A stretch of 64,000 nt of DNA from Streptomyces pseudovenezuelae (GCF_001513955.1 NZ_KQ948153.1:157678-221677), one strand, 5' to 3'. Positions 16,232-25,015 are shown, counted from the stretch's first letter. The notes: a model not told the origin generated them from the letters alone. Translations and numbers: made by a program.

Positions 16232-16621
16232 TCAGCCCTTGAGGGCTTCCTGGAGGACGTGGCTGTCGGCGATCTGCCGCATCCGTACGGCCTGGCCGTC
16301 CCGGACGGTCCACAGGTGCAGGAACCGGACGTCGGCCGTGTTCCCGGTCTTCGTCTCGGCGTGGTAGTGGCCGTAGACGAAGACATGGCCCTCGTCGTCG
16401 GCGAAGAACTCCTCGGGCACCGCGCCGAAGGACTCGTAGCCCGTCATCTGGCCGAAGAAGTCCGTGGCCACGCTGTCCCAGCCGTGGTAGACACCGCTGT
16501 TCGGGAAGCCGGGGGTGATGTCCCAGACGAAGTCCGGGGCCATCACCTCTTTCGTGACCTCGGGTGCCATCCGGGACTCGTAGACCCGGCGGATGACGGC
16601 GAGGCTCGGGGAATCGGACAT
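16232..16621 (-). CDS. NTF2/SnoaL-like protein
   Basis: 129 aa, ATG 16621, with GAGGAG 8 nt upstream. It is a complete small cone-shaped NTF2-like domain: VIRRVYESRMAPEVTKEVMA, SGVYHGWDSVATDFFGQ, HVFVYGHYHAETKTG and FLHLWTVRDGQAVRM. These proteins bind or isomerise small hydrophobic ligands, or act as stress-associated proteins. No catalytic Asp-His pair can be assigned. Upstream, 52 nt away, is a flavodoxin-like gene in the same direction. Confidence 0.85.
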   Translation of the reverse strand: MSDSPSLAVIRRVYESRMAPEVTKEVMAPDFVWDITPGFPNSGVYHGWDSVATDFFGQMTGYESFGAVPEEFFADDEGHVFVYGHYHAETKTGNTADVRFLHLWTVRDGQAVRMRQIADSHVLQEALKG

Positions 16622-16673
16622 GGGGGTACTCCTCGCGAGGGGGGTGGGTGGGGCGGAAGGAAGCGGCCGGTGA

Positions 16674-17273
16674 TCAGGCGGCGAGGGCGGTCCGGCCCGC
16701 GCGGAAGATCGCGGCCTGCCGAGCGACGCGGGCGCCGAGGTGCTCCGCGGTGGCGATGTCCGACGGGTGGACGGCCTCGGGGCCGGCGTCGGTCGGGCTC
16801 TGCGCGCCGGCGCCGAGGAAGAACCCCAGTCGGTTGATGTCGTCCTCGCTGCCCTTGGTGGAGTCCCATCCCGGCAGCAGGCCCAGGCTGATCCAGTGCA
16901 TGCCGTGCTGGGCGGCCAGGGTGGCGAAGTAGCCCAGGGTGGAGGACTTGTCGCCGCTCTTCGCGCCGGAGTTGGTGAAACCCGCGGCGAGTTTGTCCAC
17001 CCAGGCGTGCGGGAACCATCGCTTGCTGCTGGCCTGGGCGAAGGCGTGGAAGGCCGCGGAGGCGGTGCCCATGTACGTCGCCGCGCCGAAGACGATCGCG
17101 TCGGCGCCGTCCAGCTGTGCCCACTGCTCGTCGGTGATGGTGTCGACGGAGATCGAGACGACCTCGGCGCCGGCTCCCGTGGCACCGCGCGCCACGGCTT
17201 CGGCGATGACGGCCGTGTGGCCGTAGCCCGAATGAAAGGCGATGGCGACGACGGGCCCGCCGGAATGGGACAT
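16674..17273 (-). CDS. Flavodoxin-like NAD(P)H:quinone oxidoreductase (WrbA-like)
   Basis: 199 aa, ATG 17273, with AAGGAG upstream. An FMN phosphate loop (FHSGYGHTAVIAEAV) and the second flavin loop (IVFGAATYMGTASAAF) define a WrbA/flavodoxin-type fold. It likely reduces quinones by two electrons, limiting redox cycling. It fits the surrounding block of DJ-1, NTF2-like and hydrolase genes. Confidence 0.9.
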   Translation of the reverse strand: MSHSGGPVVAIAFHSGYGHTAVIAEAVARGATGAGAEVVSISVDTITDEQWAQLDGADAIVFGAATYMGTASAAFHAFAQASSKRWFPHAWVDKLAAGFTNSGAKSGDKSSTLGYFATLAAQHGMHWISLGLLPGWDSTKGSEDDINRLGFFLGAGAQSPTDAGPEAVHPSDIATAEHLGARVARQAAIFRAGRTALAA

Positions 17274-17309
17274 GGTGATCTTTCTCCTTGAATGATTTCT
17301 TCGGCGGGG

Positions 17310-18221
17310 CTAAAGGACGGCGAAGAACTTCACCATTTTGGTGAGCGCCTGGTCCATGTACTCGGGCACGTCGTACATGGCGATATGTGTCGCGCCGTCG
17401 ACGACGAACAATTCCTTCGGGCCGTTGGAAAGTTCGTACGCCTGGTCGCTGAACACCTTTGTGTCCGCCTTGCTGCCCGCGATGAGAAGCAGCGGCTGGG
17501 TCAGGAGTTCCGGAATCTGATCGAACGCCGAGAAGGCGTACATCTTGTCCATGCTGGTCAGCAGGAAACGGCCCTTGGAATTGGGGTGCCGGCCACGTGG
17601 GGTGCGGTAGTAGTCGTATCCCTCACGCAGGAGGTCCGGCGTGTTGTCGTCGATCTCCTCCAGCGTCTCCGGGACGAAGGGAGCGTAGGCGGGTGCCGCT
17701 CCCCGTGCCTCCGCCGTGCGCTGCTGGGCGACCATCTCCAGGGTCTTGATCTGCTCGGCCACGGGGGACAGGTGCCCCAGGAAACCGCGCGAACCCTCGC
17801 CCATCGGGGCCGCGCTGACCGTGGCCACCGCCTTGAAGCGGCGTTCCGTCTGCGCCACGCTGATCGCGTAACCGCCGCCGGCGCAGATGCCGAAGACACC
17901 CATCCGCTCGGTGTCGACGTAGGGCAGAGTGCTGAGGAAGTCCGCCGCGCAGCGGGCGTCCTCCACTCTGGTGGTGGGGTCCTCCAGGAGACGCGGTTCG
18001 CCACCGCTCGCTCCCTGACAGGAGGAGTCGTAGACCACGGTGACGAATCCGTGGGCGGCCAGCCGCTTCGCGTACTCGCCGATGGTCTGTTCCTTCACAC
18101 CACCGGCCGGGTGAATTCCGACCAGGGCCGGGTACTTCTTCTTCTCGTCGAATTCTTCCGGCAGATGAAGGTGTCCCGCGATTTCTGCTTCTTTGTTCCT
18201 GAACGAAACGACCTCGACCAT
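17310..18221 (-). CDS. Alpha/beta hydrolase with cysteine nucleophile (dienelactone-hydrolase-like)
   Basis: 303 aa from ATG 18221. The nucleophile elbow reads G111-I-C113-A-G115, so Cys replaces the common Ser, as in dienelactone hydrolases; H279 (DGATHIAMYD) and an acidic residue near D253 complete a plausible triad. The substrate is unknown; YcjY/DltH-like esterases and dienelactone hydrolases are the closest families. It is the first gene of the minus-strand run that ends with the PPOX and MmyB genes. Confidence 0.88.
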   Translation of the reverse strand: MVEVVSFRNKEAEIAGHLHLPEEFDEKKKYPALVGIHPAGGVKEQTIGEYAKRLAAHGFVTVVYDSSCQGASGGEPRLLEDPTTRVEDARCAADFLSTLPYVDTERMGVFGICAGGGYAISVAQTERRFKAVATVSAAPMGEGSRGFLGHLSPVAEQIKTLEMVAQQRTAEARGAAPAYAPFVPETLEEIDDNTPDLLREGYDYYRTPRGRHPNSKGRFLLTSMDKMYAFSAFDQIPELLTQPLLLIAGSKADTKVFSDQAYELSNGPKELFVVDGATHIAMYDVPEYMDQALTKMVKFFAVL

Positions 18222-18409
18222 GGCGCCTGTCCCCTTTTCGCCCCGGTTCCGTCGATTGACGGTCCGCACACCATGATTCGCCGGTGTCGAGATGATGTCC
18301 ACACGTGATGGGGGGAAGAAACCGTCCCCTGGATATGAATAACCGGGCAGCCGGATCTTCCCGATGTGCTGGTGTTCTCCATGAACCCTGCGGCGCTCTT
18401 CGGTGGCCG

Positions 18410-18721
18410 CGGCCGGACCTGATCGTCACCGACGGACGCATGCCGCCGTCGCTCAGCGACGGCGGGCTGCGCTCGGCGGTCGTTCTGCGCGAGGCGTTCC
18501 CGGGCCTGCCCGGGCTGGTGCAGCGGCTGAGCCCACGGGAGCGCGAGGTGCTCGGGCTGATCGCGGAGGGCCGCACCAATGCCGGGCTCGCCAAGCAGCT
18601 GTTCATCAGCGAGGCCGCCGTGAACAAGCACATCGGCAACATCTTCGACAAGCTGGACCTGCCGGTGGACACCGACGGCCATCGCCGGGTCCTCGCGGTC
18701 CTGGCCTTCCTGCGGGCGTGA
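18410..18721 (+). pseudogene. Deleted NarL/LuxR-type response regulator
   Basis: The frame encodes the middle of a receiver domain (PDLIVTDGRMPPSLSDGG, then AVVLREAFPGLP) and jumps directly into an intact LuxR DNA-binding domain (RLSPREREVLGLIAEGRTNA, AAVNKHIGNIFDKL). About 80 residues that normally join these parts, and the receiver N-terminus with its phosphate pocket, are missing. Codons before 18410 show no similarity. It is probably non-functional as a response regulator, though a free LuxR domain could still bind DNA. Confidence 0.75.
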
Positions 18722-18740
18722 CGGCGCTCGGGGTCGAGGA

Positions 18741-20369
18741 TCAGAGCAGCGGGACCCGGGTGAAGTGGCCCGCCGCGTGCAGTTCCTGCTCGATACGGGA
18801 CGCCGTGAGCCGTAGCTCGGGGAGGATCTCCGCCACGCATTCCTCGGCCGTACGGCCCGCCGCGTGCAGCGCCACGTTCACGGCGGCGACCGCCCGGCCG
18901 GTACGGTCGCGCAGGGGGACGGCGAGGGTGCGCAGGCCGTCCTCCCAGGCCTCGTCCAGCAGGGCGTAACCCTGGGAGCGGACACGGGCGAAGCCGGCGG
19001 AGGCGGCGGAGTCCTCCGGGTCCGACAGCAGGACCCGGCCCAGGGAGGTCGCCGCGGCCGGCAGCCGGGTGCCCACCCTGATGTCCACACCCATGATCCG
19101 GGGGGACACCGCACGTGCCGTGTACTGGATCTCGGCGGTCGGTCCCGAGGACACCAGGACCGCCAGCGCCGTCGACTCGCCCACCCGTGCCGACAGGTCC
19201 GCCAGGTGGGGCGCGGCGATGCGCGGCAGGGACGTACGGGACAGCGGCGGGAAGCCCAGCGACAGCACCCGGGGGGTGAGGCCGAAGGTGCGGGACTCCG
19301 GCTGTCCGCGGACCAGGCCCAGGTGCTCGTAGGTGATCAGAGCCCGGCGGGCGGTCGCCCGTGCCAGGCCGGTCGCCCGTGCCACGTCCGTCAGCGTCAG
19401 CGCGGCCCTGCCCTCGCCGAACGCCGTCAGGACCGTCAGACCGCGCGCGAGCGACTCGATGAACTCCCGGCCCAGTTCGTGCTTGGACGCGCCGATCCAG
19501 GCGGCCGATCCCGAGGGCGGCGGGCCCGGGTCCGGGTCCGGGGCGGCGGCCAGTTCGCGTTCCATCTCGGCCACCGTCGCCCGCAGTCGCGGCAGCAGGG
19601 TGTCGCGCAGGTCCGCCGCGGTGTGGCGGCTGGTGTGGCTCACGACGTTCGCCACGCAGGCGATACGGCCGGTGCGCGGATCGCGTACGGGCACGGAGAC
19701 CGCCACCAGACCCGGTTCGATCAACTGGTCGTCCAGCGCCCAGCCGTCCCGGCCCGCCTGCGCCGCCCTCGCCTCGAACTCACTGTCAGGAAAGGGGAGT
19801 TCCCGCGGGGGTACGGCCGAGAAGCCCCGGTTCACCGGGTCCGCCGCCCGGCGTTCGCGCCAGGCCCGCCAGTTCTCGTCGGTCCACTCTGAGGCGAACA
19901 GGGGCCCCGGCGCGGTGCGTTCGGCGGGGAGCAGGTCGCCGATGCGGAAGCTCAGGGACATCGCGCGGCGGCGGGTGGCCTGGTGGATGAAGCGGATGCC
20001 GTCACGGTCGGCGACGGCCAGCGACACCGACTCGTCCAGCTCGTCGGCGAGGGCGTCGGCCCGCGGGGAGAGCAGGGCGGGCAGGCGCAGGGCGGCGAGA
20101 TAGGCGTTGCCGAGCTCCATGAGACGTGGGGTCGTCACCGCGTCCCGGCCGTCGAGACGGACGTATCCCATGCGGGCCAGCGTCGACGTGATGCGGTCGA
20201 CCGTGGAGCGTGCCAGGCCCGTCGCCCGTTCCAGGCCGCTCAGGCTCAGCGTCCCGCCCGCCTCGGTCAGCTCCCGCAGCACCCTGACCCCGCGGATCAG
20301 CGGCGCGACCGCCTCGGCCGGCACGGCGGCCTCCGGTACCGGCGGGGGAGTGGTCGTCTCAGCGGGCAT
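18741..20369 (-). CDS. Tandem IclR-type regulator (two IclR modules in one chain)
   Basis: 542 aa from ATG 20369. Module 1 (about 20-275) has a winged helix (LSGLERATGLARSTVDRITS) and an effector domain. Module 2 (about 300-535) repeats both (LTDVARATGLARATARRALI, then the effector region with RVGTRLPAAATSLGRVLL). Ordinary IclR proteins are about 260 aa with one module. Double IclR proteins are known in streptomycetes, for example from memory the regulator next to the protocatechuate genes, but no aromatic catabolic operon adjoins it here. Its promoter side is occupied by the minisatellite. Confidence 0.9.
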   Translation of the reverse strand: MPAETTTPPPVPEAAVPAEAVAPLIRGVRVLRELTEAGGTLSLSGLERATGLARSTVDRITSTLARMGYVRLDGRDAVTTPRLMELGNAYLAALRLPALLSPRADALADELDESVSLAVADRDGIRFIHQATRRRAMSLSFRIGDLLPAERTAPGPLFASEWTDENWRAWRERRAADPVNRGFSAVPPRELPFPDSEFEARAAQAGRDGWALDDQLIEPGLVAVSVPVRDPRTGRIACVANVVSHTSRHTAADLRDTLLPRLRATVAEMERELAAAPDPDPGPPPSGSAAWIGASKHELGREFIESLARGLTVLTAFGEGRAALTLTDVARATGLARATARRALITYEHLGLVRGQPESRTFGLTPRVLSLGFPPLSRTSLPRIAAPHLADLSARVGESTALAVLVSSGPTAEIQYTARAVSPRIMGVDIRVGTRLPAAATSLGRVLLSDPEDSAASAGFARVRSQGYALLDEAWEDGLRTLAVPLRDRTGRAVAAVNVALHAAGRTAEECVAEILPELRLTASRIEQELHAAGHFTRVPLL

Positions 20370-20399
20370 CGGCTCTCCGGTACGGCGTTCGCGGCAGGC

Positions 20400-21060
20400 C
20401 TACGGTAATCCGCCCCGGGCCTTGCCGAGTGCCACGGGTGCCGCGGAGCGCCCCGGGTCCTGCGAGGTTGCCGGGCCCGGCGGAGTTCTTCGGCTCTTGC
20501 CGGAGCTCCCCGGCCGCCGACGAGTGCGCTGGCTCTTGTCGGAGTGCCACGGGCCTTGCCGAGAGCCACGGGCCTTGCGGAGTTCCCCGGCCCCCGACGA
20601 AAGCCCGGGGCCTTGCGGAGGGCCCAGCCTCCGACGAGTGCCCCGGCTCTTGCCGGGGTGCCATGGGTCCTGCGGACTGGTTCCGCGTCCTGTGGAGTGT
20701 GGGTTTTGCGGAGTTCCCCGAGCCTTGCCGGCGTTCCCCGGCCGCCGACGAGTGCCCTGGCTCATGCCGGAGTGCCACAAGCCCTGCGGAGTTCCCGGTC
20801 CCCACGAATGCCCTGGCCCTTGCCGGCGTTCCCCGGCCGCCGACGAGTGCCCTGGCTCATGCCGGAGTGCCACAAGCCCTGCGGAGTTCCCGGTCCCCAC
20901 GAATGCCCTGGCCCTTGCCGGAGCGCCACGGCCCTTGCCGGAGTGCCCCGGCCTCCGCAAACTGCCCCGCCCCCGCGGATAGCCGCAGCCCCTACAGAGA
21001 ACCCCGGCCCCCGCGGCCTTCCCCAGCCCCCCGAAGAGCCACAGCCCCGCAGACTCCCCC
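20400..21060. repeat. Degenerate minisatellite in the IclR/metalloprotease intergenic region
   Basis: About 660 bp are built from diverged units of roughly 19-21 bp resembling GGCCCTTGCCGGAGTGCCAC, mixed with recurring blocks such as GGCCGCCGACGAGTGCC and CTGCGGAGTTCCC. All frames on both strands give Pro/Cys/Ser- or Gly/Arg-rich low-complexity peptides without coding bias, so I treat it as non-coding. The adjacent IclR and protease genes are transcribed leftwards. Confidence 0.85.
20723..20912. repeat. Exact 95-bp tandem duplication
   Basis: 20723-20817 and 20818-20912 are identical over 95 bp, and the first 9 bp of a third copy follow at 20913. Perfect identity within an otherwise diverged array indicates a recent slippage or unequal-crossover event. 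Confidence 0.92.
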
Positions 21061-21101
21061 ACTCCCGCAGCCTCCCCCCGGGCCCGGCCCCCCACCCACC
21101 C

Positions 21102-22379
21102 CTACCCCCGAGTCACCCCCACCCGGTAGTCGCCGTCCCCGTCCGCCCCCAGTACCCGCACCCGGATGTCCCTGGCCGGGTCACGGAACTCCTCGCCGGC
21201 TGTGAACGGGGCGTCGGAGAGTTCTGCGTGGACGTTGGGGCTGCGGGTGCAGCCGCCGCTGTTGCGCCGGGCGTCGTACACGCGTACCGGGCCCCGCCCG
21301 GTGTCCACGTCCGCGTCGACCCGGTAGACGAGGACACCCGGCCGGCACACCGCCTCGTCGTTGCCCTCGCGGGTGCGCAGCTCGACCGCGTAGCCGGTGC
21401 GGCCGCCGAGCGGGACGAAGAGGAGCTTGGTGCCCGGACCGGACCGGGCCAGCGGGGTCAGCGTGTACTCCGAGGTCCCGGGCGCCGTGACGCAGTGGAC
21501 CTGGGCCGCGTCCAGCCAGCCGAGCTTCCACTTGTGCCAGCCGAGGAGGTCGTTGTTGGCGCCCCAGTCCTCGCTCATGATGTCCCAGTGGCCGACCGCG
21601 CCCCCGCCGTTCTGGGTGTACAGGTCGGGCAGGCCGAAGACATGGCCGTTCTCGTGGGGCAGGACGCGGTAGCCGGTCTGCGGGAAGGACCCGGAGCCGT
21701 CGTCCTGGCGGGAGTAGACGAAGGAGGCGTTGGCGACGGGGACGCCGTCGGCGACCGGGGCGTCGGTGTTGCCCGCGAAGGTCACCGACAGGACCGTGTC
21801 GAGGGCGGAGGGGCCGGCGTTCGGGGTCACCAGGACGTTCAGGAAGTCGTACTCCCGGAAGTCCACTTTGGGGTCGGCGGCGGCCACGATGTCCTGGACG
21901 AGCCGGCGGTAGCCGGGGTCGAAGGGGGCGCCGCGCTCTATGCCGTAGGCCCGGAAGGACTTCGGCATCCGCAGCCAGTCGGTGATCGGGGCCTCGGGGC
22001 GGTAGTCGAGACGGCCGTAGGAACTGGTGCGGAACCAGTCCTGGGTCTGCGGGAAGAACTCGTGGAAGCGGCTCCGGGCGCTGCCGGAGCCGGGTGCGTC
22101 GGAGAAGTCGATCATCAGGGTGAGGGCGCGGACGGTGCCGGTGGAGCGGGAGTAGCCGCCGGGCGTGGGCAGCCCCTCGGACATCTGGACGGCCGGGCCG
22201 CCGCTGATCTGACAGGCGCCGTGGGTGTCCGAGCGGGCCACGGCGGTCGGGCCGGCGGTCGTGGTCCCGGGGACGAGGCGTTCGGTGCCGGCCGAGGTGC
22301 TGACCGCGAGGGTCAGCGCGGTCACGGACGCGAGGGCGGCCGCGCGGCGCGGGCGTATGCGACGTCTGGTCCACGGCAT
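21102..22379 (-). CDS. Secreted M6-like zinc metalloprotease
   Basis: 425 aa, ATG 22379. A Tat/Sec-like signal peptide is visible (basic RRRIRPRR followed by AAALASVTALTLAVSTSA). The zinc site is H242-E-N-G-H246 (LPHENGHVFGLPDLY). The M6 (immune inhibitor A-like) pattern continues with GHWDIMSEDWGANN. It is secreted or cell-wall associated and degrades extracellular protein. The C-terminal 120 residues are beta-rich. A TetR gene lies divergently upstream, but its operators sit nearer the TetR gene. Confidence 0.88.
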   Translation of the reverse strand: MPWTRRRIRPRRAAALASVTALTLAVSTSAGTERLVPGTTTAGPTAVARSDTHGACQISGGPAVQMSEGLPTPGGYSRSTGTVRALTLMIDFSDAPGSGSARSRFHEFFPQTQDWFRTSSYGRLDYRPEAPITDWLRMPKSFRAYGIERGAPFDPGYRRLVQDIVAAADPKVDFREYDFLNVLVTPNAGPSALDTVLSVTFAGNTDAPVADGVPVANASFVYSRQDDGSGSFPQTGYRVLPHENGHVFGLPDLYTQNGGGAVGHWDIMSEDWGANNDLLGWHKWKLGWLDAAQVHCVTAPGTSEYTLTPLARSGPGTKLLFVPLGGRTGYAVELRTREGNDEAVCRPGVLVYRVDADVDTGRGPVRVYDARRNSGGCTRSPNVHAELSDAPFTAGEEFRDPARDIRVRVLGADGDGDYRVGVTRG

Positions 22380-22541
22380 GCGAGCACCCTTCGGAGCGCG
22401 GCAGCCGCTGGTCGGAAGGCTGCTCCTCTTCGCTCACCCTGTGCTGGGCCAGGGGCGCACGCGCGCTGGAGGAGACCGAACGTGGGTATCGCGGATGTGT
22501 GACTCAGGTCACAACATAATTTCTCCTCAACCCGAAATAAC

Positions 22542-22558
22542 CGGGGAGCGTCTCCCCG
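22542..22558. promoter_or_regulatory. TetR-type operator, site 1
   Basis: CGGGGA-N5-TCCCCG palindrome (the arms extend to CGGGGAG/CTCCCCG) about 75 bp before the TetR start. The same pattern recurs exactly 40 bp downstream. Confidence 0.7.
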
Positions 22559-22581
22559 TTTAGACCTGTGTCCGAGCGAAA

Positions 22582-22598
22582 CGGGGAACGAATCCCCG
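22582..22598. promoter_or_regulatory. TetR-type operator, site 2
   Basis: Second CGGGGA-N5-TCCCCG palindrome, offset by exactly 40 bp (about four helical turns) from the first and ending 34 bp before the TetR start. This spacing favours cooperative binding on one face of the DNA. Confidence 0.7.
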
Positions 22599-22632
22599 GA
22601 TCGCCCTCACCCTGCCAACCGAGGAGACCACC

Positions 22633-23271
22633 GTGCAGACCGCTCTCTCCGTGCAGCGCAAGGCGCCCCGCGCCGACGCCCTGCGCAACCGCGAGCGGAT
22701 CGTCACCGCCGCCAGCGAGATGTTCACCGAGTTCGGCCCCGACGTGCCGCTCGACGAGATCGCCCGCCGGGCCGGCGTCGGCAACGCCACGGTGTACCGC
22801 AACTTCCCCGACCGCGACGCGCTCGTCCGTGAGGTCGTCTGCTCCGTCATGGACCGGACGTCCGAGGCGGCCGAGCTCGCGCTCGCGCAGACCGGGGATG
22901 CCTTCGGCGCTCTGGAGCGCTTCGTGCACGCCTCCGCCGACGAGCGGATCACGGCACTGTGCCCGATGATCCAGGGCACCTTCGACCAGTACCACCCCGA
23001 CCTGGTGGCCGCACGCGAACGCATCGAGCAGCTCGTCGAGCAGCTCATGGACCGGGCCAAGGCCGCCGGTCAGCTTCGCGGCGACGTGAGCGTCGGCGAC
23101 CTGCTGGTCGCCGTGGCCCAGCTGTGCCGGCCCCCGGCCGGTACCGGCTGCCTCACCCTCGACGGGTTCGTGCACCGCACCCTTCAGCTGTTCCTGGACG
23201 GACTGCGGGCCCCGGCCCGCTCCGTGCTGCCGGGCGCGGCCCTGACCATGGAGGACCTCCGCCAGGCCTGA
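22633..23271 (+). CDS. TetR-family regulator
   Basis: 212 aa from GTG 22633, with GAGGAG at 22621-22626. The N-terminal TetR helix-turn-helix is clear (LDEIARRAGVGNATVYRNFP). The C-terminal ligand domain is typical of TetR proteins that govern drug efflux. Two matching palindromes lie just upstream (autoregulation), and the MFS exporter gene starts 134 nt downstream on the same strand. It is therefore most likely the repressor of that exporter. Confidence 0.93.
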   Translation: MQTALSVQRKAPRADALRNRERIVTAASEMFTEFGPDVPLDEIARRAGVGNATVYRNFPDRDALVREVVCSVMDRTSEAAELALAQTGDAFGALERFVHASADERITALCPMIQGTFDQYHPDLVAARERIEQLVEQLMDRAKAAGQLRGDVSVGDLLVAVAQLCRPPAGTGCLTLDGFVHRTLQLFLDGLRAPARSVLPGAALTMEDLRQA

Positions 23272-23405
23272 TCCGACCGACGAGAACCGATTAGTTCAGA
23301 GCGCGAGCACAGTCTCTACAACGACTTTCGACCGGCCGTCACCGACGACGGACCGTCCCCTTTCGTCACTCTTTTCCGTTCCGAAGTCCCGAAGTGGGTA
23401 CCCCC

Positions 23406-24947
23406 ATGTCTGCAACAGCCGCAAAGGCTCCCGGAGCACCGGCCGTGTCCGGTGACGCCAACCGCTGGAAAGCGCTCGTCTTCATCGCGCTCGCCCAGCT
23501 GATGGTCGTGCTGGACGCGACCATCGTGAACATCGCCCTGCCCTCCGCCCAGGCCGACCTGGGCATAACCGACGGCAACCGCCAGTGGGTCGTCACGGCC
23601 TACGCCCTCGCCTTCGGTGGACTCCTGCTCTTCGGCGGCCGGATCGCCGACCTGTGGGGCCGCAAGCGCGCCTTCGTCGTCGGCCTGATCGGCTTCGCCG
23701 CGGCCTCCGCGCTCGGCGGTGCCGCCACCTCCGGCGCCATGATGTTCGGCGCCCGTGCCCTCCAGGGCGTCTTCGGCGCCCTGCTCGCGCCCGCCGCGCT
23801 GTCCCTGCTGGCCGTGATGTTCACGGACGCCAAGGAGCGCGCCAAGGCCTTCGGCATCTACGGCGCGATCGCCGGTGGCGGCGGCGCCGTGGGCTTCATC
23901 CTCGGTGGTGTGCTGACCGAGTACATGGACTGGCGCTGGACCTTCTTCGTGAACATCCCGTTCGCGATCGTCGCCGCGCTCGGCGCGTACTTCGTCATCC
24001 GTGAGCCCGAGGGCGGCCGCAACCGCAACCCGCTCGACATCCCCGGCGTCCTGCTGTCCACCCTGGGCCTGGTCGCGCTGGTCTACGGCTTCACCCGCGC
24101 CGAGTCCGACGGCTGGGGCGACTCGGTGACCGTCGGCATGTTCGTCGCGTCGGCCGTCCTGCTGATCGCCTTCGTCGTCACCGAGGCCAGGACCAAGGCC
24201 CCGCTGCTGCCGCTGCGCGTCATCACCGACCGCAACCGCGGCGGGATCTACCTCTCGCTCGGTATCGCGATCATCGCGATGTTCGGCACCTTCCTGTTCC
24301 TGACCTACTACCTGCAGATCGTGAAGGGCTTCACGCCGATCAAGACCGGCTTCGCGTTCATGCCGATGATCGTCGGCATGATGGTCGGCTCGACCCAGAT
24401 CGGTGCCCGCCTGATGACCCGTGTCCCGGCGCGGCTGCTGATGGGCCCCGGCTTCCTGGTCGCCGCGGTCGGCATGCTCCTCATGACCCAGCTGGAGATC
24501 GGTTCGTCGTACGCCTCGACGATCCTGCCCGCCATGCTGCTGCTCGGTCTCGGCATGGGTACGGCGTTCATGCCCGCCATGTCCCTGGCCACCCTGGGCG
24601 TCGAGCCCCGTGACGCCGGTGTCGCCTCCGCGATGGTCAACACCTCGCAGCAGGTCGGCGGTGCGATCGGTACGGCCCTGCTGAACACGATCGCCGCCTC
24701 GGCCACGACCTCCTACATCGCCGACCACATCGGCTCCGCGACCTCCAAGTCGCAGGCGCAGCTGGTGGCGCTGGAGGGCCAGGTGCACGGCTACACCAAC
24801 GCGATCTGGTTCGCCGTCGGCATGCTGGTGCTCGCCGCCGTGATCGTCGTGACCCTCGTCAACGCCGGCCGCACGGACACCGCCGCGGTGGCCGGGTCCG
24901 GAGAGGGCGCCGAGGAGGAGCTGGCGATCCCGGTCGTCGCCCACTGA
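23406..24947 (+). CDS. MFS drug exporter, DHA2 (14-TM) family
   Basis: 513 aa from ATG 23406. The DHA2 signature is present in the first helix (MVVLDATIVNIALPSAQADL) and motif A (GRIADLWGRKRAFV), with 14 hydrophobic segments. It is a proton-coupled efflux pump of the EmrB/QacA group in the cytoplasmic membrane. It follows the TetR gene and is probably co-regulated by it. A strong hairpin at 24983-25015 ends the unit. Confidence 0.93.
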   Translation: MSATAAKAPGAPAVSGDANRWKALVFIALAQLMVVLDATIVNIALPSAQADLGITDGNRQWVVTAYALAFGGLLLFGGRIADLWGRKRAFVVGLIGFAAASALGGAATSGAMMFGARALQGVFGALLAPAALSLLAVMFTDAKERAKAFGIYGAIAGGGGAVGFILGGVLTEYMDWRWTFFVNIPFAIVAALGAYFVIREPEGGRNRNPLDIPGVLLSTLGLVALVYGFTRAESDGWGDSVTVGMFVASAVLLIAFVVTEARTKAPLLPLRVITDRNRGGIYLSLGIAIIAMFGTFLFLTYYLQIVKGFTPIKTGFAFMPMIVGMMVGSTQIGARLMTRVPARLLMGPGFLVAAVGMLLMTQLEIGSSYASTILPAMLLLGLGMGTAFMPAMSLATLGVEPRDAGVASAMVNTSQQVGGAIGTALLNTIAASATTSYIADHIGSATSKSQAQLVALEGQVHGYTNAIWFAVGMLVLAAVIVVTLVNAGRTDTAAVAGSGEGAEEELAIPVVAH

Positions 24948-24982
24948 CGGCGACCGGTCGGTCGTACCCCTTCGAGAACCAC

Positions 24983-25015
24983 GTACGTACGGGGAAGGGG
25001 ACGCCCCGTACGTAC
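24983..25015. terminator. Hairpin terminator between convergent MFS and MarR genes
   Basis: A 12-bp perfect stem, GTACGTACGGGG with CCCCGTACGTAC, and a 9-nt loop lie between two convergent genes. There is no T run, as is common in streptomycetes. Confidence 0.7.

Noticed and set aside
20107..22502. Long open frames through the minisatellite on both strands
   Set aside because: They are Pro/Cys/Ser- or Gly/Arg-rich products of the repeats, overlap real genes and show no codon bias.
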